Below are positions 8,940 through 18,074 of a stretch of DNA of 64,000 nucleotides, one piece after another. The position numbers and the translations under genes are program-made. Under the pieces are notes generated by a model. That model made no database searches and had not been told where the DNA came from. It saw only the letters and a program-made list of their open reading frames with translations. Each line of letters starts with the position of its first letter. The stretch's first letter is position 1. The DNA comes from Xanthomarina gelatinilytica (GTDB taxonomy: Bacteria > Bacteroidota > Bacteroidia > Flavobacteriales > Flavobacteriaceae), in contig NZ_ANLA01000004.1 of assembly GCF_000348685.1 (NCBI RefSeq), positions 744,001 through 808,000 of the forward strand, given 5' to 3'.

Positions 8940-9713
8940 ATGCAAAAAACAACGCACCTTTTTAAATCTTTTTTTATTGAAGTTGGCGAGCTCTCGTATT
9001 TTGCTGGTCGGTTTTTTAGGGAAGTATTTTCCAGGCCATTTGAGTTTAAAGAACTTTTAAGGCAATGTTACAGTGTTGGCAATAGGTCTATTTTATTGGT
9101 TGGAGTTACCGGCTTTATCATTGGGTTGGTTTTAACGCTTCAAACCAGGCCAACTTTAGAGGAATTTGGCGCTGTTTCTTGGATGCCTTCCATGGTTAGC
9201 ATCTCTATTATTAGAGAGATTGGGCCTGTAATTATTGCTTTGACTTTTGCAGGAAGGATTGCCTCTGGAATTGGGGCAGAATTGGGCTCCATGAAAGTGA
9301 CTGAACAAATAGATGCCATGGAGGTTTCTGGAACCAATCCGTTTAAATTTTTAGTGGTAACCAGAATCCTTGCAACCACTTTAATGTTGCCAATTTTGGT
9401 TGTTTTTGGCGATGCCATTGCACTTTACGGATCTTATATTATAGAGAACTTAAAAGGGGACGTTTCTTTTGTTTTGTACTTTAACAAGGTGTTCAATGCC
9501 TTGGAATTTAGCGATATCATTCCTGCTACCATTAAAACGTTTTTCTTTGGTTTTGCCATAGGACTTGTAGGTTGTTTTAAGGGCTATAATTGTGAAAAAG
9601 GTACTGTTGGAGTAGGTTTGGCAGCAAATTCGGCTGTGGTGTTTTCTTCCATGTTGCTGTTTGTGCTGGATTTTATTGCAGTTTTTGTAACCGATATATT
9701 TTTTGAGATTTAA
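8940..9713 (+). CDS. mlaE: MlaE-family ABC transporter permease
   Basis: This 257-residue inner-membrane permease belongs to the MCE-linked phospholipid transport systems. It has the YrbE/MlaE pattern: an N-terminal amphipathic region, about five membrane segments, and the conserved AGRIASGIGAELGSMKVTEQIDAMEVSG block around residues 100-127. In the Mla system it pairs with MlaF (ATPase) and MlaD (MCE protein), both encoded next. The ATG at 8940 is 17 bases after the predicted transcription start. MlaB and MlaC homologues are not seen nearby. Confidence 0.93.
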   Translation: MQKTTHLFKSFFIEVGELSYFAGRFFREVFSRPFEFKELLRQCYSVGNRSILLVGVTGFIIGLVLTLQTRPTLEEFGAVSWMPSMVSISIIREIGPVIIALTFAGRIASGIGAELGSMKVTEQIDAMEVSGTNPFKFLVVTRILATTLMLPILVVFGDAIALYGSYIIENLKGDVSFVLYFNKVFNALEFSDIIPATIKTFFFGFAIGLVGCFKGYNCEKGTVGVGLAANSAVVFSSMLLFVLDFIAVFVTDIFFEI

Positions 9714-9716
9714 AAG

Positions 9717-10493
9717 ATGAACCAAAAGCAACATATACATGAAGTTGAAGGATTAAGCACTAAAACTCGAATGCTTGAAATTAAGGATTTGAGAAAGTCT
9801 TTTGGAAACAATCATGTATTGAACGGATTTAATCTGGAACTTTTTGAAGGTGAGAATCTTGTGATTATGGGGAAATCTGGTTCAGGGAAATCGGTTATGA
9901 TAAAATGTCTTGTAGGCTTAATGCAACCCGATTCGGGAAGTATTAGGGTTATGGGTAAGGATATAACCAAACTAAACAGAGTGGAATTGGACGATATTCG
10001 TACAGAAATCGGTTTTCTGTTCCAAGGAAATGCCCTTTACGATTCTATGACTGTTAGAGAGAACCTGGAATTCCCATTAAGAAGGCACAAGCAAAAATTT
10101 GGGGACATAAAAGACACCACACCATTGGTTACAGAAGCCTTGGAGAGTGTGGGATTGGCACATACCATGGATTTAATGCCTTCTGAGCTTTCTGGAGGGA
10201 TGCAAAAACGGATCGCCTTGGCAAGAGCTCTCATTTTAAAACCCAGAATCATTTTGTACGACGAACCAACCAGTGGTTTGGATCCAATAACGTCTAAAGA
10301 AATTATTGAGCTTATGAGGCGTGTGCAAAAGCAATATAAAACCTCTTCTTTAATAATCACGCACGATGTGGATTGTGCCAGGGTTGTTAGCGAACGCATG
10401 ATTTTACTGGTAGATGGCACAAATTATGCCGAAGGCACTTTTGCCGAATTGGCTTCGTCTAAAGACGAACAAGTAAAAGCGTTTTTTAAATGA
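9717..10493 (+). CDS. mlaF: MlaF-family ABC transporter ATPase
   Basis: This 258-residue ATPase has Walker A GKSGSGKS near 52-59, a Q-loop FLFQG, the signature LSGGMQKR near 158, Walker B IILYDEPTSGLD and the H-loop ITHDV. It energises the MlaE permease. The listed start is 3 bases after mlaE. An in-frame ATG at 9771 (MLEIKDL) fits the usual family N-terminus as well or better, so the first 18 residues are uncertain. Confidence 0.93.
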   Translation: MNQKQHIHEVEGLSTKTRMLEIKDLRKSFGNNHVLNGFNLELFEGENLVIMGKSGSGKSVMIKCLVGLMQPDSGSIRVMGKDITKLNRVELDDIRTEIGFLFQGNALYDSMTVRENLEFPLRRHKQKFGDIKDTTPLVTEALESVGLAHTMDLMPSELSGGMQKRIALARALILKPRIILYDEPTSGLDPITSKEIIELMRRVQKQYKTSSLIITHDVDCARVVSERMILLVDGTNYAEGTFAELASSKDEQVKAFFK

Positions 10494-10558
10494 TTTAAAA
10501 AGAGCTCTTTCCCTGTCTGCAAATAGGTAGGTTTTAGGGAGTGAATAAAAATATAGAC

Positions 10559-11539
10559 ATGAAAAAAACAAGTAAAGAAACATTTAACCTAGGCCTTTTT
10601 GTCATTATAGGCATGGCTATTTTTATTGCTGCCATTTATTTTATTGGGGAACAAAAAAACATGTTCGATAAAACGTTTACCATTAGCGCCAATTTTAACA
10701 ATGTGAATGGTTTAATGCAAGGAAACAACGTGCGTTATTCTGGAATTAATGTAGGAACGGTTAAAAATATTAATATGATAAACGATTCTACCATTAATGT
10801 GGAGCTGGTTATTAATGAAAAGATGGTCAAGCACATAAAAAAAGATGCCATAGCCACTATTGGTTCTGATGGTTTGGTGGGAAACATGATTGTGAACATA
10901 ATTCCAGGAGAAGGTTCGGCTCAACCCATTTCACAAGGCGATATTATTGAATCCTATACTAAAATAGGTACTGGAGAAATGCTGAACACCTTAAATACCA
11001 CCAATGAAAATGCTGCTTTATTAACCTCTAAATTATTGGATATTGTTAACAGCATCAACAAAGGTAAGGGAACTTTGGGCATGTTGATTAAAGATACCCT
11101 TGTAGCTGGAGATGTTAAATTAACCTTGGAAAATTTAAAACACGCCAGTTTGGAAGCCAACAACACCATGTTGGGTTTAAATGCGTTAATACATAAAATT
11201 GATATGGATAATAGTGTAGCTGGTGTTTTACTGAACGACACAACCGAAGCCAATAAGGTAAGGCATATTATTTCCAATTTGGAGACATCAAGTTTGGAAA
11301 TTAAAAAGGTTATTACCAATTTAAATGAAACCATCACCAATATTAAAGAAGGGGAAGGTGCCATAAATTATTTGTCCAACGATCCTGAATTTGCAAAACA
11401 AATAGAAGAGTCGCTAAAAAACATTAATGAAGGCACCAAAAAGTTTGATGAAAACATGGAGGCTTTAAAGCATAATTTCTTGTTTCGTGGGTATTTTAAA
11501 AAGTTAGAGAAGGAAGAGAAAAGGGCTGAAAAAAAATAG
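10559..11539 (+). CDS. mlaD: MCE-domain (MlaD-like) protein
   Basis: An N-terminal membrane anchor (about residues 9-28) is followed by an MCE/MlaD domain (about 35-112, with NVRYSGINVGTV). A long helical C-terminal region then contains repeated segments such as NINKGKGTLGMLIKD and SVAGVLLND. MCE proteins form the lipid-binding hexamer or tunnel between the membranes. I prefer the ATG at 10559 (MKKTSKETFNLG), which is typical of the family, over an in-frame GTG at 10541. It is the last gene of the mla operon. Confidence 0.9.
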   Translation: MKKTSKETFNLGLFVIIGMAIFIAAIYFIGEQKNMFDKTFTISANFNNVNGLMQGNNVRYSGINVGTVKNINMINDSTINVELVINEKMVKHIKKDAIATIGSDGLVGNMIVNIIPGEGSAQPISQGDIIESYTKIGTGEMLNTLNTTNENAALLTSKLLDIVNSINKGKGTLGMLIKDTLVAGDVKLTLENLKHASLEANNTMLGLNALIHKIDMDNSVAGVLLNDTTEANKVRHIISNLETSSLEIKKVITNLNETITNIKEGEGAINYLSNDPEFAKQIEESLKNINEGTKKFDENMEALKHNFLFRGYFKKLEKEEKRAEKK

Positions 11540-11587
11540 AATCAGGGTTATGGTCTATTAAAAAACCAGTTCTCAAATGCAAAAGAA

Positions 11588-12691
11588 TTATTCAGTTTTT
11601 TTGTTGACAACACCATTTACATCTATTATCTCCAGATTTAACCAATTAAAATCACCTTCTTCTAATTTCCAGCTTACATTGCTTTTGTTTGGGATTTTAA
11701 CACCATCAAAGGTTTTATGGGAAGTCATGTTTATACGCCAAGTTTCCAATTTGGAGTTGGTTTTGCCTCCATAGTAACGTTTTGCTTCAAAAGAGGTAAT
11801 ATCGCCTTCTGTGGAGAATTTAAAAATACCTGATACACTTATATCCTTAATTGTTAATGTTGCTTTTGCTGAATTTTCACTTATGCTTTCCCAAACAATA
11901 TAGTTGTTTATAGCTGCTGAAGGAAACCAGCATATTTCAGCCAAAAAACGTATCATGGCTCCAGAATTTATTTGCTTGTTGTTGCTTTCATTTACAACTG
12001 GAATTAAGTTGGCCAATTTAATAAGCATGTTACCTTGTCCTTGGTACAGTTTATCTCTACCACGCATCCAAATAAAAGGCATGGCTTCCACTTTGGTCTC
12101 CCAAACAAAACCAGGTATTTGTACATTAAATGTTTGTGTAGCTGTAAATGGCATCCATTTGCTATTGGGTTTTGTTCGCATTTCCCCTATTTGTTTAAGT
12201 TGAATGGTTTGTCTTTTTTCTTGCCCAATAACCCTTGAGTTTATCAGCCATTTTTTAACTGCTTCTGGTAAATGTAAGATGTCTTTTTCAGAAATAAATG
12301 AAGGATTTTTAGTTTGAGCATCTTTCAAGATTTCTTTGGTTTCTCTTTCAACCATCTTGTCAAATTGAAATTGGCCATAAGCAGACAAGCTAACGATTAG
12401 AATAAGAATATTGGCTAGAGTGCCAAATTTGGCATCTTTCCAAAACATTAAAATAAGTATCTGAGATAATATTAACGCTATAAAAGCAAACACAAACCAA
12501 AACCTATAGTTCTTTATATAAGTGGCTGTAGTTATAGAAAACAATAGGAATGTAAGGAACCACAATGTTCCAATAGGTTTTGAAATGTTTTGTGATAGTG
12601 TGTTTATTTCTGCTAAATGAAAGGCTTTTGCAAAGCCTAAAAGATGTAAGGCTGCATGAACAAGTAGGATGAAGCTAAATAGATACTTCAT
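11588..12691 (-). CDS. Membrane protein with DUF6544/DUF6920-like domain
   Basis: This 367-residue protein has about four N-terminal membrane segments (residues 1-110) and a soluble C-terminal domain (about 125-365) rich in beta strands. The soluble domain contains LPEAVKKWL, FVWETKVEAMPFIWMRGRDKLYQGQGNM-like and AKRYYGGKTNSKLE-like patterns, which recall DUF6544/DUF6920 proteins (family name from memory). Function is unknown. It is the last gene of a five-gene operon under the operator at 14804-14817, 12 bases after cbpM. Confidence 0.65.
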   Translation of the reverse strand: MKYLFSFILLVHAALHLLGFAKAFHLAEINTLSQNISKPIGTLWFLTFLLFSITTATYIKNYRFWFVFAFIALILSQILILMFWKDAKFGTLANILILIVSLSAYGQFQFDKMVERETKEILKDAQTKNPSFISEKDILHLPEAVKKWLINSRVIGQEKRQTIQLKQIGEMRTKPNSKWMPFTATQTFNVQIPGFVWETKVEAMPFIWMRGRDKLYQGQGNMLIKLANLIPVVNESNNKQINSGAMIRFLAEICWFPSAAINNYIVWESISENSAKATLTIKDISVSGIFKFSTEGDITSFEAKRYYGGKTNSKLETWRINMTSHKTFDGVKIPNKSNVSWKLEEGDFNWLNLEIIDVNGVVNKKTE

Positions 12692-12703
12692 CTTAAAAAC
12701 ATG

Positions 12704-13006
12704 TTATTGGTCCTCATAAAAATCAATCTTGTTGTGAAGCCTTTTAATTTCGTTTTGTAAGGATTCTACTTTACCCAATAAATTTGAAATAGCGTGAATG
12801 CCTTCCAGATTAATATCCATTTCAAAATGAAACCTAATTAGTTTTTCAATATTTCTTATTTGTGTAACACTAATGCACTGAGTGTTTTCTGTAGTGATAA
12901 TTTCAATCAACTCATAATCATATAACGAACTGATAAAGGTTTCAGGAACTTGATAATGCGCACAAAACTCTTGTATTGGTATTAAATTGTCTCTGTCCAT
13001 AATCAT
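12704..13006 (-). CDS. cbpM: CbpM-like chaperone modulator
   Basis: This 100-residue MerR-like helical protein has [29 protein letters not shown] at its N-terminus and a C-terminal coiled coil ([16 protein letters not shown]-like). This matches CbpM, the modulator that binds the J-domain of CbpA and inhibits it. Its start overlaps the end of cbpA by 4 bases, so translation is probably coupled. The conserved pairing with CbpA supports the call. Confidence 0.85.
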   Translation of the reverse strand: MIMDRDNLIPIQEFCAHYQVPETFISSLYDYELIEIITTENTQCISVTQIRNIEKLIRFHFEMDINLEGIHAISNLLGKVESLQNEIKRLHNKIDFYEDQ

Positions 13007-13887
13007 CTTAATTTTGATAATTCGATAAATAATTCTTTCTCTTTTTCGGTGAGGTTGGTAGGGGTTTTTATGTTGTAGGTAATGTATAAGTCGCCAAACT
13101 GTCCTTCTTTTTTGTAAACAGGAAAACCTTTACCTTTAAGCTTTACCTGTGTACCGTTTTGGGTTTCTGGTTTTACCTTTAGTTTTACTTTCCCATCAAA
13201 AGTATCAACCATCACGTCTCCTCCTAAAAGGGCTTTGTAGAGATCCAAAGAAACGGTTGTGTACAGGTTTTCCTTATCGCGTTTAAAGTTGGTGTTGTTT
13301 ACAATATTGAATTTAATGTACAAATCGCCATTGGGACCATTGTTGACACCTTTGCCACCATGACCTTTTATTTTTATTACTTGCCCATTTTCAACTCCAG
13401 CAGGAATAGTAATCCTGATGTTTTTATTGTTTACTGTGAGAGTGCGTTTATGCGTAGTAAAAACATCTTTTAAATCCAGTTGCAATTCGGCATTGAAATC
13501 TTGACCTCGGAACATGGTTCTACTATGTTGTCTGGAACCACCACCAAACATGGATTCGAAAAAATCTGAAAAATCACTTTCTTCAAAATTGCCATGGTAT
13601 TGTTGTTGCCTACTGCCTTGGTATTGTTGCTGTTGTTGTTTGGCTTTTTCAAATTCTTCGGCATGTTTCCAGTCTTTTCCGTATTCGTCGTATTTTTTTC
13701 GGTTTTCTGGATGGCTTAAAACTTCATGAGCTTCATTAACTTCCTTAAACTTTCTTTCAGCTTCCTTATCATTTGGGTTTAAATCCGGATGATATAGTCT
13801 GGCTAATTTTCTATAGGCTTTTTTGATGTCTTTTTCTGAAGCATTTTTTGGAACGCCTAATATTTTGTAATAATCTATATACGACAT
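13003..13887 (-). CDS. cbpA: CbpA-like DnaJ-family co-chaperone
   Basis: This 294-residue J-domain protein has the J-domain at residues 3-70 with HPD at 33-35. A Gln-rich and Gly/Phe linker (about 84-125) follows, then two DnaJ C-terminal substrate-binding domains (about 125-290). There is no Cys-rich zinc finger, which identifies the CbpA/DjlA-like class rather than DnaJ. It stimulates DnaK and in E. coli also binds DNA. It lies 13 bases after the ArsC-like gene in a stress operon. Confidence 0.92.
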   Translation of the reverse strand: MSYIDYYKILGVPKNASEKDIKKAYRKLARLYHPDLNPNDKEAERKFKEVNEAHEVLSHPENRKKYDEYGKDWKHAEEFEKAKQQQQQYQGSRQQQYHGNFEESDFSDFFESMFGGGSRQHSRTMFRGQDFNAELQLDLKDVFTTHKRTLTVNNKNIRITIPAGVENGQVIKIKGHGGKGVNNGPNGDLYIKFNIVNNTNFKRDKENLYTTVSLDLYKALLGGDVMVDTFDGKVKLKVKPETQNGTQVKLKGKGFPVYKKEGQFGDLYITYNIKTPTNLTEKEKELFIELSKLR

Positions 13888-13900
13888 TCTAATTGAATTT

Positions 13901-14266
13901 TTAAATTTTAATAATATCTGTTGGTGTTTCCACTAAAATGGACAGGTTGCCACGCAAAGCAATGGGTTGTTTCATGATGTCTGGGTTTTGCTGGATCATT
14001 TTTATCCAATCGGTTTCAGATAACTCATGAGGCTCAAACTTTTGTGAATATGAAGGATGCTCTTGGTTTACAAGGTCCTTTATTTCCATGTTGAGTTTGG
14101 CTGCCAATTCCAATAATTGTGTTCCTGTAAGCTTGTTTTTTAAGATGTCTATTTCTAATATAGGCAAGCCTTCAGCTTTGGCATAGGCCAAGGTTTGTTT
14201 GGCCCTGGAGGACTTGGAGCTGTAATACAAGGTTATTTGTCTGTTTGAAGTGGCTATTTCTCCCAT
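13901..14266 (-). CDS. ArsC/Spx-fold protein lacking the catalytic cysteine
   Basis: This 121-residue protein has the thioredoxin-like ArsC/Spx fold: the strand [24 protein letters not shown] at the start and a late PIALRGN motif, like the PIvv/PivvdG-type cis-Pro region of the family. The position that holds the active Cys in arsenate reductases (Cys-x-x-Ser region) is occupied here by Ser-Ser-Lys-Ser-Ser, so reductase activity is unlikely. It may be a regulatory or binding protein, as in Spx. It is the second gene of the operon, 12 bases after the flavin-binding protein gene. Confidence 0.75.
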   Translation of the reverse strand: MGEIATSNRQITLYYSSKSSRAKQTLAYAKAEGLPILEIDILKNKLTGTQLLELAAKLNMEIKDLVNQEHPSYSQKFEPHELSETDWIKMIQQNPDIMKQPIALRGNLSILVETPTDIIKI

Positions 14267-14278
14267 TGAAATTAATGT

Positions 14279-14734
14279 TTAATGAATTCGTTTCTTTCCT
14301 GTAATGTCTTCAATTTTTATTATAAATACAAATGGTGTTTCATCTTTATAGATTTTACTGGAAAAATCGCTGATAAAATTGACTGTTTGATGCTCTTTTT
14401 CCGTAATCACATGCTTGACACCTAAAGAAAATTCGTGTAGGTAGGCTTTGGCTTCGTTGCCAAAAAACAACTGGAAGGTGCCATGTGCCAAAACAGATTT
14501 CCAGTTGTTCACTGAAGCTATTTCTGCAACTTGTAGCGAAACCTGATTGTTCTTTCTCATGGATTGGATTTTATGGCCTTCTCCAGAATAGCAAATAATC
14601 TGGTTTTCCTTGGCATCAAAATAATAGGTTATAGGAACCACAAAAGGTTTGTTCTGGAATATATAACCTAAGTGGCCTATGTAATTGTTTTCAAGAATGA
14701 AATGACATTCTTTGGTTTCTAGGGTTGTTATCAT
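14279..14734 (-). CDS. Pyridoxamine 5'-phosphate oxidase-like flavin-nucleotide-binding protein
   Basis: This 151-residue split-barrel protein starts MITTLETKECHFILENNYIGHLG. It resembles the Pyridox_ox_2 family of small FMN-binding proteins, with a strand-rich core and the GEGHKIQSMRKNNQVSLQV segment. Redox chemistry or flavin or haem binding is typical of the family; the substrate is unknown. A longer frame begins at 14773, but that ATG lies upstream of the transcription start predicted from the -7 box at 14774-14781. I therefore chose the internal ATG at 14734. It is the first gene of the CbpA operon. Confidence 0.78.
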   Translation of the reverse strand: MITTLETKECHFILENNYIGHLGYIFQNKPFVVPITYYFDAKENQIICYSGEGHKIQSMRKNNQVSLQVAEIASVNNWKSVLAHGTFQLFFGNEAKAYLHEFSLGVKHVITEKEHQTVNFISDFSSKIYKDETPFVFIIKIEDITGKKRIH

Positions 14735-14773
14735 ATTTACGTAGTTATTGTGGTTTTTAGCTAAAACATACAA

Positions 14774-14817
14774 CTAACTTACAGATTTTTGTTGTAAATG
14801 GCTATGACATAAATCAG
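14774..14817 (-). promoter_or_regulatory. FNR-type operator and -7 box of the CbpA/CbpM operon
   Basis: The operator ATGAC-ATAA-ATCAG is at 14804-14817. On the minus strand the -7 box TAAGTTAG (five of six fixed positions) is at 14774-14781, centred 33 bp away. The 14-base operator and the -7 box are identical to those at 16782-16825. Confidence 0.7.
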
Positions 14818-14880
14818 TTTGAAATTTTTAACTGAAAGGTTTGTTTGGTTTAATGCTGTGTTTATAAGAGTAACAAGCAG

Positions 14881-16176
14881 TTAAAAACTGTTTAAAATGA
14901 TAAAACCAACTATTCCTGCAATGAAGATCAAGCCATAACCTATCAAAATATATTTTTTTAGTTGTTTGCTTCCAAACCATAAAGTAAGGCCAATTTTTAC
15001 AATGGTGTTTGTAAGGGTTGCCAATAGAATAGCGTTTTGCGCTGTAAGAAACTCTACGGTATTTCCTCCCAATTTAGACATGGAGATGGTTATGGCATCA
15101 ATATCCGTTAGTGCGCTAATGGCACTGGAAATATATATTCCTTTGTCGCCATAGTTATTGCTGGCATAACTTACCAATATTAAAATAGCTGTATAAATCA
15201 ATCCAAAAAACACAGCATCTCTTATATTTAAAGGCTCTCCCAAAGGGATTTCTTCAGACTCAAGTTGATTAACATTGTGTTTTTTATAAAAGTAAAAAGT
15301 GACACCAATAGCTGTTAAAATCATGATAAAGATTGGTGTTAATAAGCCATTGATCATTGTGGGATTGAAAATAAACACCCAGATTAAAACCCTTCCAATC
15401 ATTATTGTTGCAGCAGCAAAAATGGCAATGGCAAAACTGCTGGACAATTTAGGCTGTTCCTTGCTTCTTTTTGAAAAAATCCATGATACCACAGTACTGG
15501 AAACCATACCACCAAAAATTCCTGTTAAGAGCAAGCCTCTTTTGGAGTCCAGGAATTTCATTAAAATATAGCCTATAAAACCAATGCCTGAAGTTAAAAC
15601 AATAATCCAGCCTATTTCACTTGGGTTAATTACATTATAGGGGCCAAAATTAGTGTTTGGCAGAAAGGGTAAAATGAGCAAGGCAATTATTACAAAACGA
15701 ATAAACGCATATAATTCTGTTTGTGTAATTTGGCCAACAATGGACTTGAATTTTATTTTTAATGAAAGTAAAACCACTATAACTACCGTTAAAGCCAAGC
15801 TTAATTCAATGTGCCCAAGAAAAGTTAAGCCACCAAGCAAATAGGTAAAAACAGTTGTAAACTCTGTGGTACTGCCTATATCTCCTTTGTTGGAGCTTAC
15901 CCAATATGAGATTGCCACAATTACAATAACACTTAAAAAACCAATGCTAAAGAACCATGGATTAATTAAGTAGTTTAACAAAGCACTGGAAAAACCTAAA
16001 AGTGAAACAATGGAAAGCGTTCTTAAGCCTGCAAAAATTTCATCTTTATCAGCGTTGGAAAATTCTCTTTCCAAACCTAAAACCAACCCAATACCTAAAG
16101 CAACTAAAACCCTTTTTATGAAATCCAATTGTGATAATTCAAAATGATCGGTTTGAATGAGAAGTAAATCTTCCAT
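14881..16176 (-). CDS. MgtC/SapB and DUF4010 membrane protein
   Basis: This 431-residue polytopic inner-membrane protein has an N-terminal MgtC/SapB domain (about 18-150, with LGLVLGLEREF and FAGLRTLSIVSLLG) followed by a DUF4010 domain (about 180-430) with further helices. In total about 12 membrane segments can be counted. MgtC relatives modulate magnesium or ATP homeostasis under stress; the function of the fused form is not established. It follows the flavodoxin-like gene after 63 bases and is probably in its transcript. Confidence 0.85.
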   Translation of the reverse strand: MEDLLLIQTDHFELSQLDFIKRVLVALGIGLVLGLEREFSNADKDEIFAGLRTLSIVSLLGFSSALLNYLINPWFFSIGFLSVIVIVAISYWVSSNKGDIGSTTEFTTVFTYLLGGLTFLGHIELSLALTVVIVVLLSLKIKFKSIVGQITQTELYAFIRFVIIALLILPFLPNTNFGPYNVINPSEIGWIIVLTSGIGFIGYILMKFLDSKRGLLLTGIFGGMVSSTVVSWIFSKRSKEQPKLSSSFAIAIFAAATIMIGRVLIWVFIFNPTMINGLLTPIFIMILTAIGVTFYFYKKHNVNQLESEEIPLGEPLNIRDAVFFGLIYTAILILVSYASNNYGDKGIYISSAISALTDIDAITISMSKLGGNTVEFLTAQNAILLATLTNTIVKIGLTLWFGSKQLKKYILIGYGLIFIAGIVGFIILNSF

Positions 16177-16239
16177 GAATTTTTTAGTGTAAAATTTAAA
16201 GATGTCTTTTAAGTTTCAGATACACAAAATAGAACCAAT

Positions 16240-16758
16240 TTAATTAACATGAGACTGTAACAGTGGTTTGAGTCTAACTATAATTTTATTTGAAAATAAG
16301 CGTATATCATCAATTTTAGATTCTCCAGTAATAGCATCTACATTGTCCATTTTATTGGTTCCGTTACCTGAAGTTGTAAATACCACGGTTTTATTTAAGT
16401 TGGTTGTCTGATGTTGTATAAAATCTGTTATTTCAACTGGAGGGCCCCAACCTTCCCACGTATGTATTAATAAGGTCGCATTGTATGTGGAAGATTTTAT
16501 TTTAGATAATTGGGAAATATCTATCACTTGAATGAATATAGAATCTTCTTTGAAATAGTCTATCACTTGATTTGTAAGTGTATTTTTAAATTCACTGCCT
16601 TGTGTGGCAATTAAGAGTTTTGTTGGATAATTAGAATCATTTATACTAAAGGATTTGGCTTTGTCCATAGAGAAATTGTACTTATACCAAGCAAAGAAGA
16701 TGGCACATACTCCAAGAATGCTTAAAATTAAAATGACAATTGTTTTTTTTCTAGACAT
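16240..16758 (-). CDS. Membrane-anchored flavodoxin-like protein
   Basis: This 172-residue protein has a single N-terminal membrane anchor (about residues 5-25) followed by an alpha/beta domain. That domain reads like a flavodoxin fold: a first strand KLLIATQGSEF, a strand with NATLLIHTWEGWGPP, and VVFTTSGNGT near residue 135. FMN binding is plausible but not certain. The ATG at 16758 is 20 bases after the transcription start predicted from the operator-promoter at 16782-16825. Confidence 0.6.
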   Translation of the reverse strand: MSRKKTIVILILSILGVCAIFFAWYKYNFSMDKAKSFSINDSNYPTKLLIATQGSEFKNTLTNQVIDYFKEDSIFIQVIDISQLSKIKSSTYNATLLIHTWEGWGPPVEITDFIQHQTTNLNKTVVFTTSGNGTNKMDNVDAITGESKIDDIRLFSNKIIVRLKPLLQSHVN

Positions 16759-16781
16759 GATTTTCTGTGTTATATCAAGTG

Positions 16782-16825
16782 CTAACTTAGTATATTTAAG
16801 TTTTTTAGACTATGACATAAATCAG
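16782..16825 (-). promoter_or_regulatory. FNR-type operator and -7 box of the flavodoxin-like/MgtC unit
   Basis: The operator ATGAC-ATAA-ATCAG is at 16812-16825, with the minus-strand -7 box TAAGTTAG at 16782-16789 centred 33 bp away. It is the same as the CbpA operon promoter in both elements. Confidence 0.7.
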
Positions 16826-16835
16826 TTTAGCCATG

Positions 16836-18053
16836 TTATGCTTTTTTTAGTTCCATGAGTGTTATTTCTGGTCTCATACCCAATCTGCCAGGAAAACCAA
16901 GCCAGCCCAAGCCTCTATTTACATATAAAAATTGGTTGTTTTGTTCATACAAACCTGCCCAATGTTTGTACTTGTATTTTATAGGGCTCCATTCTTTATT
17001 TTTTAACTTAAAAGCTGCTTGCATGCCATGTGTATGTCCAGAAAGGGTTAAAGCTATGTTGGTGTGCTCTATCACTTCTTCTGGCCAATGGGACGGATCG
17101 TGGGAGAGGAGGATTTTAAAAGGAATCTGCTCTGTGCCTTCTAAGGCTTTTTGCAAATTGCCATATTGTTTAAAAGGTGGATTTCCCCAATTTTCCACAC
17201 CAACTATGGCTATATTTTGGTTTTCTTTTTCAATGATTTCGGTTTCATTTAATAATAATTTAAAATCATTTTCTTTGTAAAACGTTTTAATGGCATTGAA
17301 ATTTTCTTTTTTGGCTTCTTCGGAATCCCATTTGCTATAATCGCCATAATCGTGGTTTCCTAAAACAGCATATTTGTCAATTTTTGGAGAGAAATGCCTA
17401 AAAGCTTTTCGCCAGCCACGCAACTCCCAAGCATAATTGTTTACCAAATCTCCAGTAAAAAACAATAAGTCTGGTTCCAGTTGATTGATTTTTCTTATGG
17501 CTCTTTCCAAAATATGAAACTTGTGGTTGTAACTGCCTAAATGTAAATCGGAAATCTGTACCACTTTTAAGCCATGAAAAGCAGGTGGTAAATGTTTAAA
17601 CTTTAAACTAACATGATGAACCTTAAAATGATACCTGGCTTTAAAAATGCCATACACTATTACAAAAAATGGCAAGAAACCAACAAACAAACCAATAAGA
17701 GGAATAACAATATGCGACTCATTTTCTGAAAACACATAATTGGTGAAGTAGAAAACAGCCATTACGATCACAAATATTATTTTGGGAATAAAAGAAGAAA
17801 TGGTCAAACCATATAAAGAGGAAATAAGCAGTTGTTTTCTTCTAGGTTGTATGTCGTCCAGCCTTAGTTTTAAAGTGATTATGGCTGCTATAAGTCCTAG
17901 GGTAAAAAACCAAAACAGGATGTTGATGGTGTTTTTTAAAAATGTGGATGCTATAAGGGCAGTAATGGATTGTAGCCAATAAAACGCCAAAAAATCCACA
18001 ACAAAAATGGCTAAGCACAATAGTATAATAGTAAATAGGGAATAACTTTTCAT
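16836..18053 (-). CDS. Membrane-bound metallophosphoesterase
   Basis: This 405-residue protein has four N-terminal membrane segments (about 1-140) and a calcineurin-like phosphoesterase domain (about 155-400). The metal-binding blocks are all present: DLHLGSYNH, FFTGDLVNN, VLGNHDYGDY, LLSHDPSHW and LSGHTHGMQ. YaeI-type family members hydrolyse phosphodiesters, some on lipid substrates; the substrate is unknown. It is the third gene of the TerB-MscS unit, 21 bases after MscS. Confidence 0.88.
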   Translation of the reverse strand: MKSYSLFTIILLCLAIFVVDFLAFYWLQSITALIASTFLKNTINILFWFFTLGLIAAIITLKLRLDDIQPRRKQLLISSLYGLTISSFIPKIIFVIVMAVFYFTNYVFSENESHIVIPLIGLFVGFLPFFVIVYGIFKARYHFKVHHVSLKFKHLPPAFHGLKVVQISDLHLGSYNHKFHILERAIRKINQLEPDLLFFTGDLVNNYAWELRGWRKAFRHFSPKIDKYAVLGNHDYGDYSKWDSEEAKKENFNAIKTFYKENDFKLLLNETEIIEKENQNIAIVGVENWGNPPFKQYGNLQKALEGTEQIPFKILLSHDPSHWPEEVIEHTNIALTLSGHTHGMQAAFKLKNKEWSPIKYKYKHWAGLYEQNNQFLYVNRGLGWLGFPGRLGMRPEITLMELKKA

Positions 18054-18074
18054 GTCATTAAATACTTTCTTTTT

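Noticed and set aside
11577-11774. 65-codon frame after mlaD
   Set aside because: It is antisense to the convergent membrane-protein gene and has no features.
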